A DNA stretch of 64,000 bases from Seminavis robusta (Eukaryota > Bacillariophyta > Bacillariophyceae > Naviculales > Naviculaceae), in contig CAICTM010000365.1 in the NCBI GenBank assembly GCA_903772945.1, positions 1 to 64,000 of the forward strand, written 5' to 3'. The notes beneath the pieces are model-generated. The model made no database searches. It had not been told where the DNA came from and worked only from the letters and a program-made list of their open reading frames with translations. How positions within the stretch are numbered: position 1 is the stretch's first letter; every line of letters begins with the position of its first letter. Positions 20,444 to 31,224 of this stretch are shown here, one piece after another. The position numbers were made by a program, and so were the translations under genes.

Positions 20444-22587
20444 ATGTCAATCCAAAATGCTATTCTGCTGGCCATACTCATTGGAAGCAGCAATTTGCGT
20501 ATGAGTTCGGCTCTCAATGTTGCTCTCTTGGGCGACTCTTACGCTTCTGGCAATGGAGGTGGGAGTTACTCAGGTGGGAGCTGCTACCGAAGTGCCAACG
20601 CCTGGGGCAAACAGGCAGCGGATGGACTTGGTGCCGCCAACTTTGTCAACAATGCATGTAGTGGATCCCAAGTTAGTAGTCTTAGCAGCCAAGACAGTGT
20701 TGTCACTTCCTCTACGAATCTGGTTCTTGTCGGAACGGGTGGTAATGACTTGGCTTTTGGTGCCGTTGTGAGGGAATGCTTCCTTCTTGGCTTCCGTGAC
20801 AAATTTACATGTGAAAACCTTATTGGGGCAGCACGGGACATGCTCCCATCTTTTCAGGATGACCTGTAGGTTTACGGCGCTGGAGTTTCACACCCAGTGT
20901 TCTTGACTTGTTTCTCATTCCATGCTTTTGTCCTTTTAGCGTTGATGCCTTGGTTGGTATTGAGAACAACTTGCCTAGCTTTGGAATAGCGGTTCTGGTT
21001 GCGTACCCTCACGTTACAATGGACACGGATTACACCAACAGTTGCTGTGGCTTCACATCACCCAACAGAGACATTATTGGTGCACTGAGGTCTTTGGCAA
21101 ATGATGTTGATAGCAACCAACGTGCAGCAGTCAGCAGAGCAAACAGCCAGGCAGGGCGGACATTTGCCCACTTCTACGACGACACCAAGAGCCTCTTTGA
21201 TGGGCATGAACCAGACCCGGATTTTGGGACTAGCAATCCAAATGGTTGGATCAATGAGTTTGATGGATCGACTTTTGAATTCTTTCATCTGAACTATCGT
21301 GGCCACAGTGAACTCGGCGCTGCTTTGATACCATTTGTTCAGAATAGATTGCCTGAAACGTCTTCTCCAGTTGCAACTCCTTTGCCTACTTCGGCGCCAG
21401 TTCCAAGTCCCACACAGGCACCAAATCCCTCCCCTACTTTATTGCCCACTGAGGAGCCAGTTCCAAGTCCCACAAGAACGCCCACAAGAATGCCTACCGG
21501 TACACCTGCACCAATGTCAGGCTCCACTCCGTTTCCAACACGGCGTCCAGTCGATTCTAATACGCCCTTTCCAACACGGCGTCCAGTCGGTTCTGGGACG
21601 CCATTTCCAACACGGCGTTCCTCCCCCACTCGCTCCCCAACTCGCTCTCCAACACGGCATCCAACGCTGCGTCCTGTTGGTCCCGGGACAACGCCCTCCC
21701 CCACCTCCTCTCCAACATGGCGTCCCGCACCAGACTATGATTCTGACGGTGGTGGGGCAGTGTGCTTTTCTGGAGATACGACTGTTCAAATGAAACAAAG
21801 CGCCGAACCAGTAGCTATGAAAGATCTTCAAATTGGAGACGTTGTCTTGACTAGTGAACGGGTCTATCAGCCAATTTATGCCTTTGCTCATCGCCACGAG
21901 TCACGGCCTACAACCTTTCTGCAAATCAGTACCACCGGAAACAGCAAGCCTTTGGAGATGACTGAAGAACACATGGTGTATGTGGAAAGAAAGGATAAAC
22001 CCACCAGAGCAGGTTCTCTTCAGGTTGGTGATGTCCTGGTCTTTGTTGGCTATAGCAATACTGAGAGCCCCCACCAACAGGTCACCATGATTACCACAAT
22101 TGAAAAACAAGGCCTCTACGCACCTCTGACTCGAAGCGGGACTCTTGTAGTCAATGGGATCCTTGCCTCAACCTATATTGCTGTACAACCAGGAAATGAT
22201 CATGTCCAGTTGGGCCATGGTGGCCATCAGACAATAACTCTTGCACGGCTTCATCAGGCACATGCTGTCCACTTGTGGCTGAGCCCGCTCCGACTAGCTT
22301 GCGGTTTCATTTCAACCAACTTCTGTTCTCTCAATTACCACAATAAGGAAGATGGTATGCATGTCTATGTGGAGCTTGGTCTCAATTTTGTGGCCTGGGG
22401 TGAAACCCAGCCTGCCTTTTTACAGGTGCTGGTCTTGCTATTGGGACTGGCCGTGTTTTGTGGCTTTTGGGTTGCTGAGATGACCTTGAATGCCTCATAT
22501 GGTTGCCTGACATGGCTAATTGCAGCCATAATAGTTTGTAAATGGTGCCGTTGGAGGCCTGGGAAGTTTGGCTGCAAAGCCTGTTGA
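20444..22587 (+). CDS. SGNH-hydrolase / Hedgehog-type Hint (Hog) fusion protein
   Basis: Two exons, 20444-20865 and 20940-22587 (74-base intron), give 689 residues. ATG 20444 opens a signal peptide (MSIQNAILLAILIGSS); ATG 20423 is an alternative. Residues 24-270 form an SGNH/GDSL hydrolase with LLGDSYASG (Ser32), GTGGND (99-102) and FHLNYRGH (His257). This suggests a secreted lipase or esterase. A ~140-residue Pro/Thr/Arg linker (PTRSPTRSPTRHPT) follows. From 416 comes a Hint domain of Hog type: VCFSGDTTV (Cys416), DLQIGDVVLT, MTEEHMVYV (T482, H485) and GLYAPLTRSGTLVVNGILAS. Hog domains cleave themselves at the Gly/X-Cys bond by an N-S acyl shift and may pass the N-terminal part to a sterol. 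The usual Cys of ASCYA is Thr552 here. The C terminus has hydrophobic segments and a Cys-rich end. Confidence 0.85.
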
Positions 22588-22647
22588 CTAACTTACGCTA
22601 AAGTGCATGTAGTTTTGCTATATTTATACCCGCAAGGTTCGCCCTAG

Positions 22648-23818
22648 CTAGTGTTGAAGAACTATACTGCCAACCATGAAAGCAGCGCCGACGGCAAACG
22701 CTTGCAACCTGAGATGCAAAGGAGAGGAAGAGGCTGGGTTAAGGCCACCCAGCTTTGCCACCTCTCCATCGTTGCTGTCCACTGTTTTCTCCACTTCTGG
22801 TTCTTCCTGGGGCTCCCCGTTGATGGTGATGTCCAGACTGGGCGTTGATTCTTCCTCCTCATTTGTCATTTCCACATTACTAGTATTGGTAGCATTCATA
22901 CTTGTGCTGTTGCCAAAATCTAATTCGAAACTGTAGGTGTCAAGAAGGATGGAATAGCGAAAGAGAATGCGATTGTCTTTTTCCAGATCCGACCCCCACA
23001 AAAAGACAGCAACGGAGTCGCCGAGTACGTCTCGAGGGCTGAGACATTCCGACTCGGAAACGGTTGCCATCACTTCCTGCCCCGTTTCGGGATCATAGTT
23101 GACACTGCAGCCATTGTTGAGCGTCAGCGTAGATCGATCCAACGGGCTGGTGGCGGTACAACACCCCAATCCTTCCTCCCACGTAGGGGCACGCCCCCAT
23201 CCTGCTTCATTGGCACTATACACGGTAGCGTCTTCCCATTGATAATAATCAAAGTCTTCGGCAGCCCAATTGACAGGGTTCCCATTTTCTTGTACCTCGC
23301 ACAGATCCAAGTTGTTTCCATCGCATCCGGCCTGTTCACTTTCTTCGGTAGGACCATGATTGGCCACAAAGAGTTTCCATTCGGGCGTTGTGACTGTTCC
23401 ATCGGAAAACTCGGCAATCAAGGCGCCATCTCCCAGCTGTGGACGGCCTCCGTCAATGTACTCGTAGCCACTCTCGGAGGCGTAGTCTTGACAGAGAATG
23501 GCGTAGTGTTTGTCCGAGACTCCATCCCATCCAAAGGAAACTTCCACAGCATTGTGGGGTGTAAACGTCATTGGATCCTTTTGGATGAGCTACGAGAGCA
23601 AGAATAGAATAGTGATGAGTTTTGTTATTGAGGACTGTGGCTGCATGGGTGCATGGGTGAACGGCAAACCCTTTTGGTCCAACAAGGCGTACCTCTCCAT
23701 TGAAATAAAACTCGAAATAGTTATCGCAGTATATAATGCCGGTGATGGTTTCAGCACCGCTCACATGTGCGAGGACGAGGACGAGCAAAAAGACCGTTGT
23801 TGGGCCGTGCATGTTCAT
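22648..23818 (-). CDS. Secreted protein with probable GPI-type tail, unknown function
   Basis: Two exons (23818-23693 and 23589-22648) are split by a 103-base GT-AG intron in phase 0, giving 355 residues. ATG 23818 starts a signal peptide (PTTVFLLVLVLAHVSG). The ectodomain opens with TGIIYCDNYFEFYFNGELI, resembling beta-sandwich (carbohydrate-binding-like) modules, and continues with FTPHNAVEVSFGWDG. Eight or more Cys residues are probably paired. The mature chain ends in an Asn/Thr-rich, acidic stalk with N-glycosylation sequons (NATNTSN). A C-terminal hydrophobic segment (LQAFAVGAAFMVGSIVLQH) follows, typical of GPI addition. A surface role is inferred. A GTAC palindrome cluster lies at 23881-23926, ~65 bases upstream of the start. 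Confidence 0.75.
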
Positions 23819-24338
23819 TGCTTTTGTTTTCAAGGAAGGCTGAAATCGAAATTTGTGAAGGTTTTGTTATCTTGCGTAAAGTACTGTACAGTACAGTACT
23901 GTACTGGTACCGTACGGTGCGGTACTGTCGTAATCAAAGAGCCAGTGAAAGGAGGGAACAAATCCTGTAGCTTCCAAAAGATATGGAGATTTTGCACGAT
24001 TGGCTAAATCGATTGGCACGTTCCTCTCTCCCTGTTCATCACGGTTGACATCCTTTAAACCAACTACAGCCACCCCTCATGCTACCCCTTACTCCATGCA
24101 TGGACCAAACAACATCACTCGATCGAGTAGCAAAGGAGTTTGCCCCCAGTGACAAATTTAAGTCGTCTCTCCCTCTGCAAAAGTCCTGTCACCAAGCAAG
24201 AAGCCCATTGTTGAATGAATCGAATCATTCGCCTCGGTTGCAGTCGCCATGGAGCGCCCACAACATCATTCAGCAAAAGATCGAAACAACTAACAAGAAA
24301 AAGTTCTACTAGACTACAACTTCAATCCTTCTTCCTTC
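23819..24338. promoter_or_regulatory. Divergent promoter region with GTAC palindromes
   Basis: The region lies between divergent starts at 23818 (minus) and 24339 (plus). Positions 23881-23926 form a nearly continuous self-complementary run of GTACTGTACA, GGTACCGTACGG and CGGTACTG words. No TATA box is obvious. Promoter function is inferred from position. Confidence 0.35.
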
Positions 24339-24673
24339 ATGTGGAGTGAATCAAGATCCAACAAAACAACGGTGGCGTCTGCAATTGTGGTTGCATCCTT
24401 GAGTTCCCTGGGTGCGTCGTGGATGGTCTACCAAGCCTTCCAAAGAGATCGAAAACGACGCCTCCAAGAGATTGCACTATCCGAACGTCAAAGCATCATT
24501 GCGACTGTCCGACCAGGAATCCATTGGAAGTACAGTGTCAGGGAATGTGGCTGTCAGAATCCTCCTATTGCAGTTGTGCTGCATGACGGCCATGACCACC
24601 AAGGGCTGATGCTGGCCGCCAAGATACTACCTCCCAACTACAAGGTTATTATTCTGTCTCAGTCAGCAGCAGC

Positions 24674-24743
<70 letters not shown>

Positions 24744-25553
24744 GTCCTGGACCAATCTGTGGAGCAGCGGTGCCACGACTTGCATCACTTGCTCACCAAG
24801 CAGTTGAGGATCCAAACTGTTTCCGTAATGGTGGGAATGTCGCTTGGAAGCGTGGTAGCACTACGTTACACCGGTCTCTTTCCCAAGTCGATCGAATCAT
24901 TAGTTCTTCTGTCTCCTTGGGTCCCCTTCAAGGACGCTGCAGCCGACAAGCAACCAAGAAGGATACCAGATACCTGGCTACAACAACAACAACGCACCAA
25001 TACGCTTGGTTCCGAATTTGCCCACTGGGCATCTCTGAGGCTTGGTCGTTACGACTCTCAATACGGCATTACCCAAGACACATCGGCCGAGGAACGACAG
25101 TTCGTCATTGAATTTGTCCAGACCGGTTTTGCCATGAAATCCTACAATGATCGAGCCGCCCTCCTGTCCTATCGCATGACTTTGGACCAGATGGCAGCAA
25201 CCCAATGTCCCATTCTTTACTTGGCGGCTGAAGATGACCCCTACTGCAAGCCATCGGAGCATCGACTGCCAGCTTGTCTATTGGGGAAAGTGTCCAGTCT
25301 GATTCGGCCTACTGGGGGGCATTGGTTGCTGGGAGACTACCAACGCACGCAGCGAGAAGTCCAGGCTTTCCTGGAAAGTCACGGGGCCGAGTGTTCGTTC
25401 TGCTGTGCCATGCCACGCCTTCGAGACGCTGTCCATGACTTGGGGACACTGGTCTTTGACAATAAAAAGCTAGATGATGACGACAAAGAGATGATTACCT
25501 TTTGTGCAGATGATGATGACGATGACGATGATGCATCACAGTGTTGCCAATAG
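24339..25553 (+). CDS. Alpha/beta-hydrolase, membrane-anchored, with poly-Thr insert
   Basis: This is an intronless 404-residue protein. An N-terminal hydrophobic helix (~11-33, VASAIVVASLSSLGASWMVY) then basic residues suggest a signal anchor. The hydrolase core has VVLHDGHDHQG (oxyanion region), the nucleophile elbow GMSLGS (Ser ~168), YLAAEDDPYC (Asp ~299) and GGHWLLGD (His ~327), so a full catalytic triad is present. The substrate, an ester, amide or lipid, is unknown. Between the second strand and the cap is a run of about 23 Thr encoded by (ACA)n, which is likely polymorphic. The C terminus has a Cys pair region (ECSFCCAMP) and a poly-Asp run ending DASQCCQ, so the last Cys residues could be lipidated. 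Confidence 0.8.
24667..24742 (+). repeat. (ACA)n trinucleotide microsatellite in a coding region
   Basis: This is an almost pure run of about 24 ACA codons encoding poly-Thr in the alpha/beta-hydrolase, flanked by AGCAGC repeats. Length variation would keep frame. Confidence 0.95.
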
Positions 25554-26188
25554 TGATAGCTGTAAACAGTCTCTGTATAGCAGATTCTAAGAAAGATCAA
25601 ACTGAGTACCATCATGGTAATCAATACTCTGTGTTACGCTTTCTACTAGTGATGGACAAAGAAACCTGCAGAGGCACCCGATCTTGCAAGACACCTTGTT
25701 CTGTTTGAAGATTGGGTGCCACTGGCAGAAAGCAAAACACAAAGTATTGGTTACTCAACCCCACTTACTCAGATTCGTCTTTCTTATTTAGGATTTAAAC
25801 AGAAACTGTATACAACTACTAGCTAGTAAGGATGAGTATCGAAGATGTTACTATGGGTTGGAAGGAACTAGACTATTGAGGGGATGAGAGACTGTCCTCA
25901 CGTCCACATAGCCAAGCACTCACCTGTGATAAGCCAACTGATTTGACTCAAACGTAGAAATAAGCCAGCTGAGTGCCTAAAAAGATTGAAAGCTTGAGGG
26001 GAAGACCAGAGCGAGCAAAAATCCACCCGAACGGTTCCGTTGGAAAATTTTGACGCTCTTGAAAGGCACGGGCCAGCCAGAATCGTAACCTACGAAAGAT
26101 GCAATGACAACAGTTCCCAAATTAGTGAGAGGGGAGAGTTGTTCTGAACGATAGAGAGGAGGCGTAAAGAAAGTTGTTTTGACCGACC
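25554..26188. other. Intergenic, no gene seen
   Basis: This spacer lies between the hydrolase stop and the tetraspan gene. Only short frames without features are present. It should contain the tetraspan promoter, but no motif is clear. Confidence 0.35.
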
Positions 26189-28096
26189 ATGACGCAGCAT
26201 TCTGACACTGATGCGGCTCACATGTCGGCGCTATCCTCTGGCCATCTATCTAGTAGGAGCGGGGCGTCGTCTTTGATCTACAGATTGAAACAAAGTCGAC
26301 ATTTATGGTAAGCAACGAAGACGTGCCAATGTCCTAGTGCAACACAATATGCGCGAAAAGGCTGTCGCTAACCATGTTCGCTGTTCCGTTCGTGTAGGCC
26401 AGTCATTAACATCGTGAGCGTAGTCGTGTGGATATGGTCATTGGCGGGAACCTTCCATTGCTCTTTCATCATGGCAGAACATGTTGCATTGGGTGTTTCA
26501 ACTTCGGCGAATGCTACAATGACTTCCGTAAACGTTGACATTGTAGACCATCCTGTTGGCCTTGGTTTGTTTTCGACCTCGGTTTATGACATGGATGCCA
26601 ATCTACTCGGCTGCGTAGCCTACTATGGGAGCGGGGATGAATTCGATGGGGCATTCCGGGCTGCACGGACTTTTGGAATGATCACAACTCTTTCAACTAC
26701 CGTTGCCATGATTTGTGTGACTTTGGTGACACTCTTCATCGAACCACGACCTCTGAAAGCCAACCTTTGGTCGGTCGCACGTTTCCTCTTCTTTACCGCC
26801 TTTCTGTGCCAATTGTTAAGCTTTCTCGCGTTTGGGCGTGATCTGTGCAATCGCTCTGATATGGAATGTCGGCCTGGACCGGCCAGTATATTGAGCATCT
26901 TTAATCTGTTCATGCTAGGTTCGCTCAGCGCCTTGATCTACGCGGTACCACCTGTTTCGAAGCCTCTCTTCCTGTTTCGGAAGAAAAAGAAACCCATGAG
27001 TGTCATTGACATGGCTCAACAAGACGACGACGACGACCTGGGATCTGAAAAGTTTGAAATCTTGTCCAACCCAGGGCAACACTCGTCAGCTTCGTCACAG
27101 AAAAGACTAAAGGGTGCCGCAGGTGAAGTGGGTGATCTAGACAGTGAATGTGGGGGAGCATCACTTGGCAAATCAAACACTCCGAATGTTGTCATGGAAG
27201 GCATTGAATGCGTAGCAGCTGATCATATGCGCCACAAGAAACCAAAGAGTGCATGGGAACGATTCACCCATCGGTACTACGCCATTAGAGATCGTCCTGG
27301 GATTCGGACAATGATCGCAATCACTCTCTGTCTTTCGTGGGTTTTCACAATGGTCGAGACAACGCGTTGTACCTTCCTACTTGTAGGCGCCACGGGGCAA
27401 GAACGAAACGAACTTAGCGGTCTTGGACTCTTCAATCGAGCCTACTACGTGAACGATGACATCTTGGGTTGCATTGCATATCCGTCAGCGGCAAAGACCG
27501 AGTTTGATGGCGCCTTTGAGGTAGGCAGGGCCTTTGGCATGATGACCCTTCTCCTCATGACAGCATCCTTCCTCTCGTTTTGTGCCTTGCATGCGTTTTT
27601 TGAGCCTTCTCACAACAAGAAGCTGGCCTGGTGGTGCTTGACCCAATTGACCCTTCCGGCAGCCGTGTTTGCGCAGCTGATTACCTTTGCAGCTTTTGAA
27701 ACACAAGCCTGCACCAGGTCCGACAACGTAGACTGCGTGGCCGGAATTGCCGGTATCTTTGGCATCCTCAATGTCTTCTTAGTGATTCCATTGGCGATTG
27801 TCATCTTTGCAATTCCCTGCCCTTCCAAGCCCATCCTTCGCATGCGGACCACGCCTCAGAGGGTCCCAAAACAGCGTCCGGTCAAATCTCAAGTGCAACG
27901 CTTAAAACAGTACATGTCGCAAAAGCAGCCAACGGAATCAGAACGGGAGGAGAAACGTTCTATTCACAAGTCTGAAATTCCATCCTCCACTCATAGCGTC
28001 AGCGATCACTCTGCTGGAGTGGCCTGGATGATGGAGTTCGAATCCGCAGTGGCGCAACAACCAGAGGCGGCGCCAAGGAGGAAAGTGTCGAGGTGA
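26189..28096 (+). CDS. Internally duplicated tetraspan membrane protein
   Basis: Two exons, 26189-26307 and 26398-28096 (90-base intron completing a Trp codon), give 605 residues. Two homologous ~170-residue halves each have four hydrophobic segments. Each also has an extracellular loop with matching motifs: GLGLFSTSVYD..LLGCVAY..EFDGAFRAARTFGM in the first and GLGLFNRAYYV..ILGCIAY..EFDGAFEVGRAFGM in the second. LCNRSDMEC versus ACTRSDNVDC are paired-Cys loops, and each half ends P(V/C)SKP. The layout resembles claudin/tetraspan-like proteins. The halves are joined by a ~100-residue cytoplasmic acidic and Ser-rich linker. The C-terminal tail is polar. Codon use stays coding right past the stop at 28094, where a second frame (28069-28968) continues, so the gene may be longer. 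Function unknown, probably plasma membrane. Confidence 0.8.
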
Positions 28097-28968
28097 CGAA
28101 TGTGATTGTCGAAGAACTGGAAGGATTGCGAAAGACTACAAGAGAAACCCATCACTCAGATGGGACAACCACAATCACAACGACCATTGAAGAGTACGAC
28201 AATGCTAACGGCAATCCTTCCTCGACGGATGCTCGCGTGCCAGATCCAACATCCACAACATCCGGCGGGCTCCCATCCTCGGACTACATTTCTACTTCTC
28301 TTAGTTGGGATTCTCGTGCCAGCTTGGAGCAGTTTGAGACAGTGGAAATGGACTATGCCTCCATCGTCGAGACTTCATCGAGTGGTAGAGACAATTCCAC
28401 CACTAAAACTTCGCCTCGCGACATGCGAAATGCCACAAAGTGTTGTTTGGTTCAGCAAACAGCCATGTCAATCCTCCAGGAAATGCACGAGGAGGACGAA
28501 GCCCAAAAAAGGCAGCAACAGGTGGCGAAGCAGCCCCCGCTTGTGCGGTCGCGAATTGCCTTGGCACAATCGAGGGCATCCCCGAGTATGAACCGGAGCA
28601 ACAAGACCACTTCTTCCACGAACAACACGATGGAACCTTCCCATTCCGTTTCGACGTCGGAACCACCGTTGACGTTCAAAGCGGACGAGTCTACACCTTC
28701 CAAGAAAACCATATTGACGACCCGGGGTGGCCGTGTCTACCCCCGAAGTACCACTAGCTCCGACGCTGTGGGTCTGAACGACCCTGACGACGATACCATT
28801 GACGACGACTTTTTCGCGGCATCCAGGTTCAGCTCCAAAGTATCCACTGCCTGTCACAGTACTAGCGAAGATGATGGTATCACATTCAATACGGGTGAAT
28901 ATGCGGTCAATAATGACAGCGTCAAAGTGGCGTATCAGGGCCGAAAGAAGAAGCGTTCGGACCCTTAA
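28069..28968 (+). CDS. Probable continuation of the tetraspan protein's cytoplasmic tail in another frame
   Basis: A long frame follows the previous ORF directly and overlaps its stop codon. It has no ATG near its beginning: the first Met is about 95 codons in. The sequence is coding-like: NVIVEELEGLRKTT, then Ser/Thr-rich stretches, a helical segment (CCLVQQTAMSILQEMHEED), and a basic end (YQGRKKKRSDP). The simplest reading is one gene whose tail is shifted by one base near the G-rich stretch at ~28066-28083. This could be through an assembly indel, a true frameshift allele or an unrecognised short intron. An independent gene is less likely. The tail shows no membrane segment and is Ser/Thr-rich, so it could be phosphorylated. 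Confidence 0.5.
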   Translation, partial: GAKEESVEVTNVIVEELEGLRKTTRETHHSDGTTTITTTIEEYDNANGNPSSTDARVPDPTSTTSGGLPSSDYISTSLSWDSRASLEQFETVEMDYASIVETSSSGRDNSTTKTSPRDMRNATKCCLVQQTAMSILQEMHEEDEAQKRQQQVAKQPPLVRSRIALAQSRASPSMNRSNKTTSSTNNTMEPSHSVSTSEPPLTFKADESTPSKKTILTTRGGRVYPRSTTSSDAVGLNDPDDDTIDDDFFAASRFSSKVSTACHSTSEDDGITFNTGEYAVNNDSVKVAYQGRKKKRSDP

Positions 28969-29395
28969 TAAAAGGTCCGTCTAAAAGATCTTGGCGGATG
29001 CATTGTAGACGAGGCCTGAGCTGGCTTGAATTGCTTTTGGGGGGCAGCGACAACACTCATCGGCTTTTGACTGTCGGGCATGGACCAAAACAGAAGGGGG
29101 AAACAGAACGATGAGTGCTTCCTCCTAGACCCTAGAAGTTTGGCATACGAGCGAGAGAACACCTAATGCTGAGAGAAAAACCAATAGTATAGTCACCATT
29201 CCATCAGACGAGAATCCAATCATAGTGAATTGTGGGCGTTTTCAACTACCGGTACTGTAGTCGCTAGCTAGAGTACGGTAGGTTGTTACTAGAGAGCCTG
29301 GCACCACGTTTTCTTCGGCAAAAGCTCAAGAGATAGTTGTTTGCCGCAGTTGCCTTGTTGGCTCTTTCCTACGGTAACCAACTGCACATACTATC
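28969..29395. other. Intergenic between convergent genes
   Basis: This spacer lies between convergent stop codons. A GTAC/CTAGCTAG patch is at ~29250-29285. No gene is seen. Confidence 0.4.
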
Positions 29396-30538
29396 CTACC
29401 CCTGCTGCTTTTGTACAAGATGCAGTTCTATGGTACTCGCCGTGGTGAGAATCTCACTGCCCCGAAATGGCTCTCGTCGTACTCTCGTGGTGTCGGATCT
29501 CCAAATGACGAGTCGATTTCGAAGCGCCTCAATAGTGGTGGTTGTTGCATCTTCCGTAGTACTGCCGGTAGCAAATGTCAAGTGGCCTCCACAAGCTTCG
29601 TTCCAGGTTGGATCCGTCAAAAAGTAGCAGACGGATATTTTTCGGAAATCCTCCTCGTCTTCTTGATCTCGTTCAATAACGGTTTGCAATGATGCCGGTT
29701 TCAAGTTTTGAATGGCATGTTGCACCGCCTCGGGACTGTCTTGTCCCATGAGCAAATGCAAGGATGCTTGTAGTGAGGATCGATCAAAGAGACGTGCCAC
29801 GGCACGACTACAGGCTCGATCCTCCAATTCTACAGCATCTTGCAATTGACTATTGCATAGTGCCGCCAGTTTTCCTGTGACCGCCACCACCCATTCAATA
29901 GTGCGTGGACATTTGGGATACTGCTCGGCCCCTCCTTGAATTGCCGTAATGAATTCTCCCGTACCCAATTGGCTGACATCGGCTGTCATTTCATTTTGTT
30001 CGTAAAGTGCCATCGATTCGTCTTGCAATTGTTGCACCACGGACTCGTCGAGTAAATTGTCCAATACGACATATCCTTCTTCTTGCGACGACAGCTCCTC
30101 CAGACGACTACTACTGGCTTCCAATTGTTCCGTCACATGCGTCAACATGTTGACCGATTCTCGTTGCGTCTCGACCAATTCTCTCGCCTTGCTGTTGGTG
30201 GCTTCTTGTTCCAGCTCGTCTACCGTAGCAGATCCACCCGGAGCCGTGGGAGTGGGTGGAGGTGGTGGAGTCTTGAAATCCAATTTGGAAGCGGGAAGTT
30301 GCGCATTCGCTTCCATCAAGGCTTGTTGTCGTTGTTGGCGAGCTTGGGAACGACGTTTGCGTTTTTCTGCCATGCCTCCCTTTTTCGTCTTTTTACCACT
30401 GGCAAACAGCAACGTCCATGATTGTTGGCGGGGAGATGCTACTGCTGATGGAGGAGGGACCACCACTACAAATCCGTACACCAGCTCCAGAACTGAAAGG
30501 ACCACCAGCAGCGTTATATACAGAGAGGATGGTCTCAT
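29396..30538 (-). CDS. 2OG-Fe(II) oxygenase-like (prolyl-4-hydroxylase-type) protein lacking metal ligands
   Basis: This is an intronless 380-residue protein. The N terminus is a signal sequence (LYITLLVVLSVLELVYGF) with Phe at the cut, a plastid-import-like pattern, followed by a basic coiled region (KRKRRSQARQQRQQ). From ~150 the order matches the P4H-type double-stranded beta-helix: EEGYVVLDNLLDESVVQQL, then RKISVCYFLTDPTWNEACGG, HLTF, and NRLVIWRSDTTRVRREPF. In active enzymes an HxD motif precedes the RKxxxxxYL strand and a His follows the FxxD segment. Here no HxD is seen, and Arg (RVRREP) stands where the second His is expected. The Arg near the end that binds 2-oxoglutarate is also not obvious. 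The protein is therefore probably non-catalytic or very diverged. Confidence 0.65.
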   Translation of the reverse strand: MRPSSLYITLLVVLSVLELVYGFVVVVPPPSAVASPRQQSWTLLFASGKKTKKGGMAEKRKRRSQARQQRQQALMEANAQLPASKLDFKTPPPPPTPTAPGGSATVDELEQEATNSKARELVETQRESVNMLTHVTEQLEASSSRLEELSSQEEGYVVLDNLLDESVVQQLQDESMALYEQNEMTADVSQLGTGEFITAIQGGAEQYPKCPRTIEWVVAVTGKLAALCNSQLQDAVELEDRACSRAVARLFDRSSLQASLHLLMGQDSPEAVQHAIQNLKPASLQTVIERDQEDEEDFRKISVCYFLTDPTWNEACGGHLTFATGSTTEDATTTTIEALRNRLVIWRSDTTRVRREPFRGSEILTTASTIELHLVQKQQG

Positions 30539-31224
30539 TTTCTATTTTCATATGGTTGTGGACTAATAATAACTGGCTCTCTTATGCCTTCGCAGTTCTT
30601 ATGCATGGAGAGTAATCGGCATGGACTCGACTCTTGAGATCCGAGCGTTTTGTGGTCAGCGTCAATAAAGGACTGATGTCAGTGACATCCAACTTGACAT
30701 CCAACTTGAAGCTACTGTACCAACTGTGGCACACTTCGGCTTATCCGCTTCCCCCCTCGCGACTTCCCCTCTACAGTACCGGTACAGTGTACGGTACCGG
30801 TACCAGTAGATCCTCCATTTCCTCATTGCCCCCCTTGCCCCAGTCCCCCTATTCTGCTCTATCCAGTCCACTTTGCTCTCCCAGTACCACCCACCACCGC
30901 ACCACAGCCACTGCTCAGCCTAGCTAGCTTAGCCCCCCCTCGCTCCTTAATGTTTCTACTTAGTATCTATTTGTCTATTACAGGATGCCAGTGCCGACAG
31001 AGCAAGGTTAGCAGAGACGCAATCACACCCAGGAACCTATCTGGTACCGTACTGGTAGAGCCTGCGGTCCACGGATTCTTGCTCCGACCAGGGAAAGAGA
31101 GCCAGCCACTCAGCTAGCTAATACATGCAGGAGCGGTAGCTATGCATAGCTAGCTAGCTAGCTACCTGCTTGAGGGCAAGGAAACAGTGCTGATAGGGTT
31201 TTAATAAAATAATAAAGCTTGAGG
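30539..31224. other. Intergenic with GTAC and CTAG palindrome clusters
   Basis: Upstream of the oxygenase-like gene lies ACAGTACCGGTACAGTGTAC followed by GGTACCGGTACC (30770-30808). A CTAGCTAG tract is near 31110-31165. No coding sequence is supported. Confidence 0.4.
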
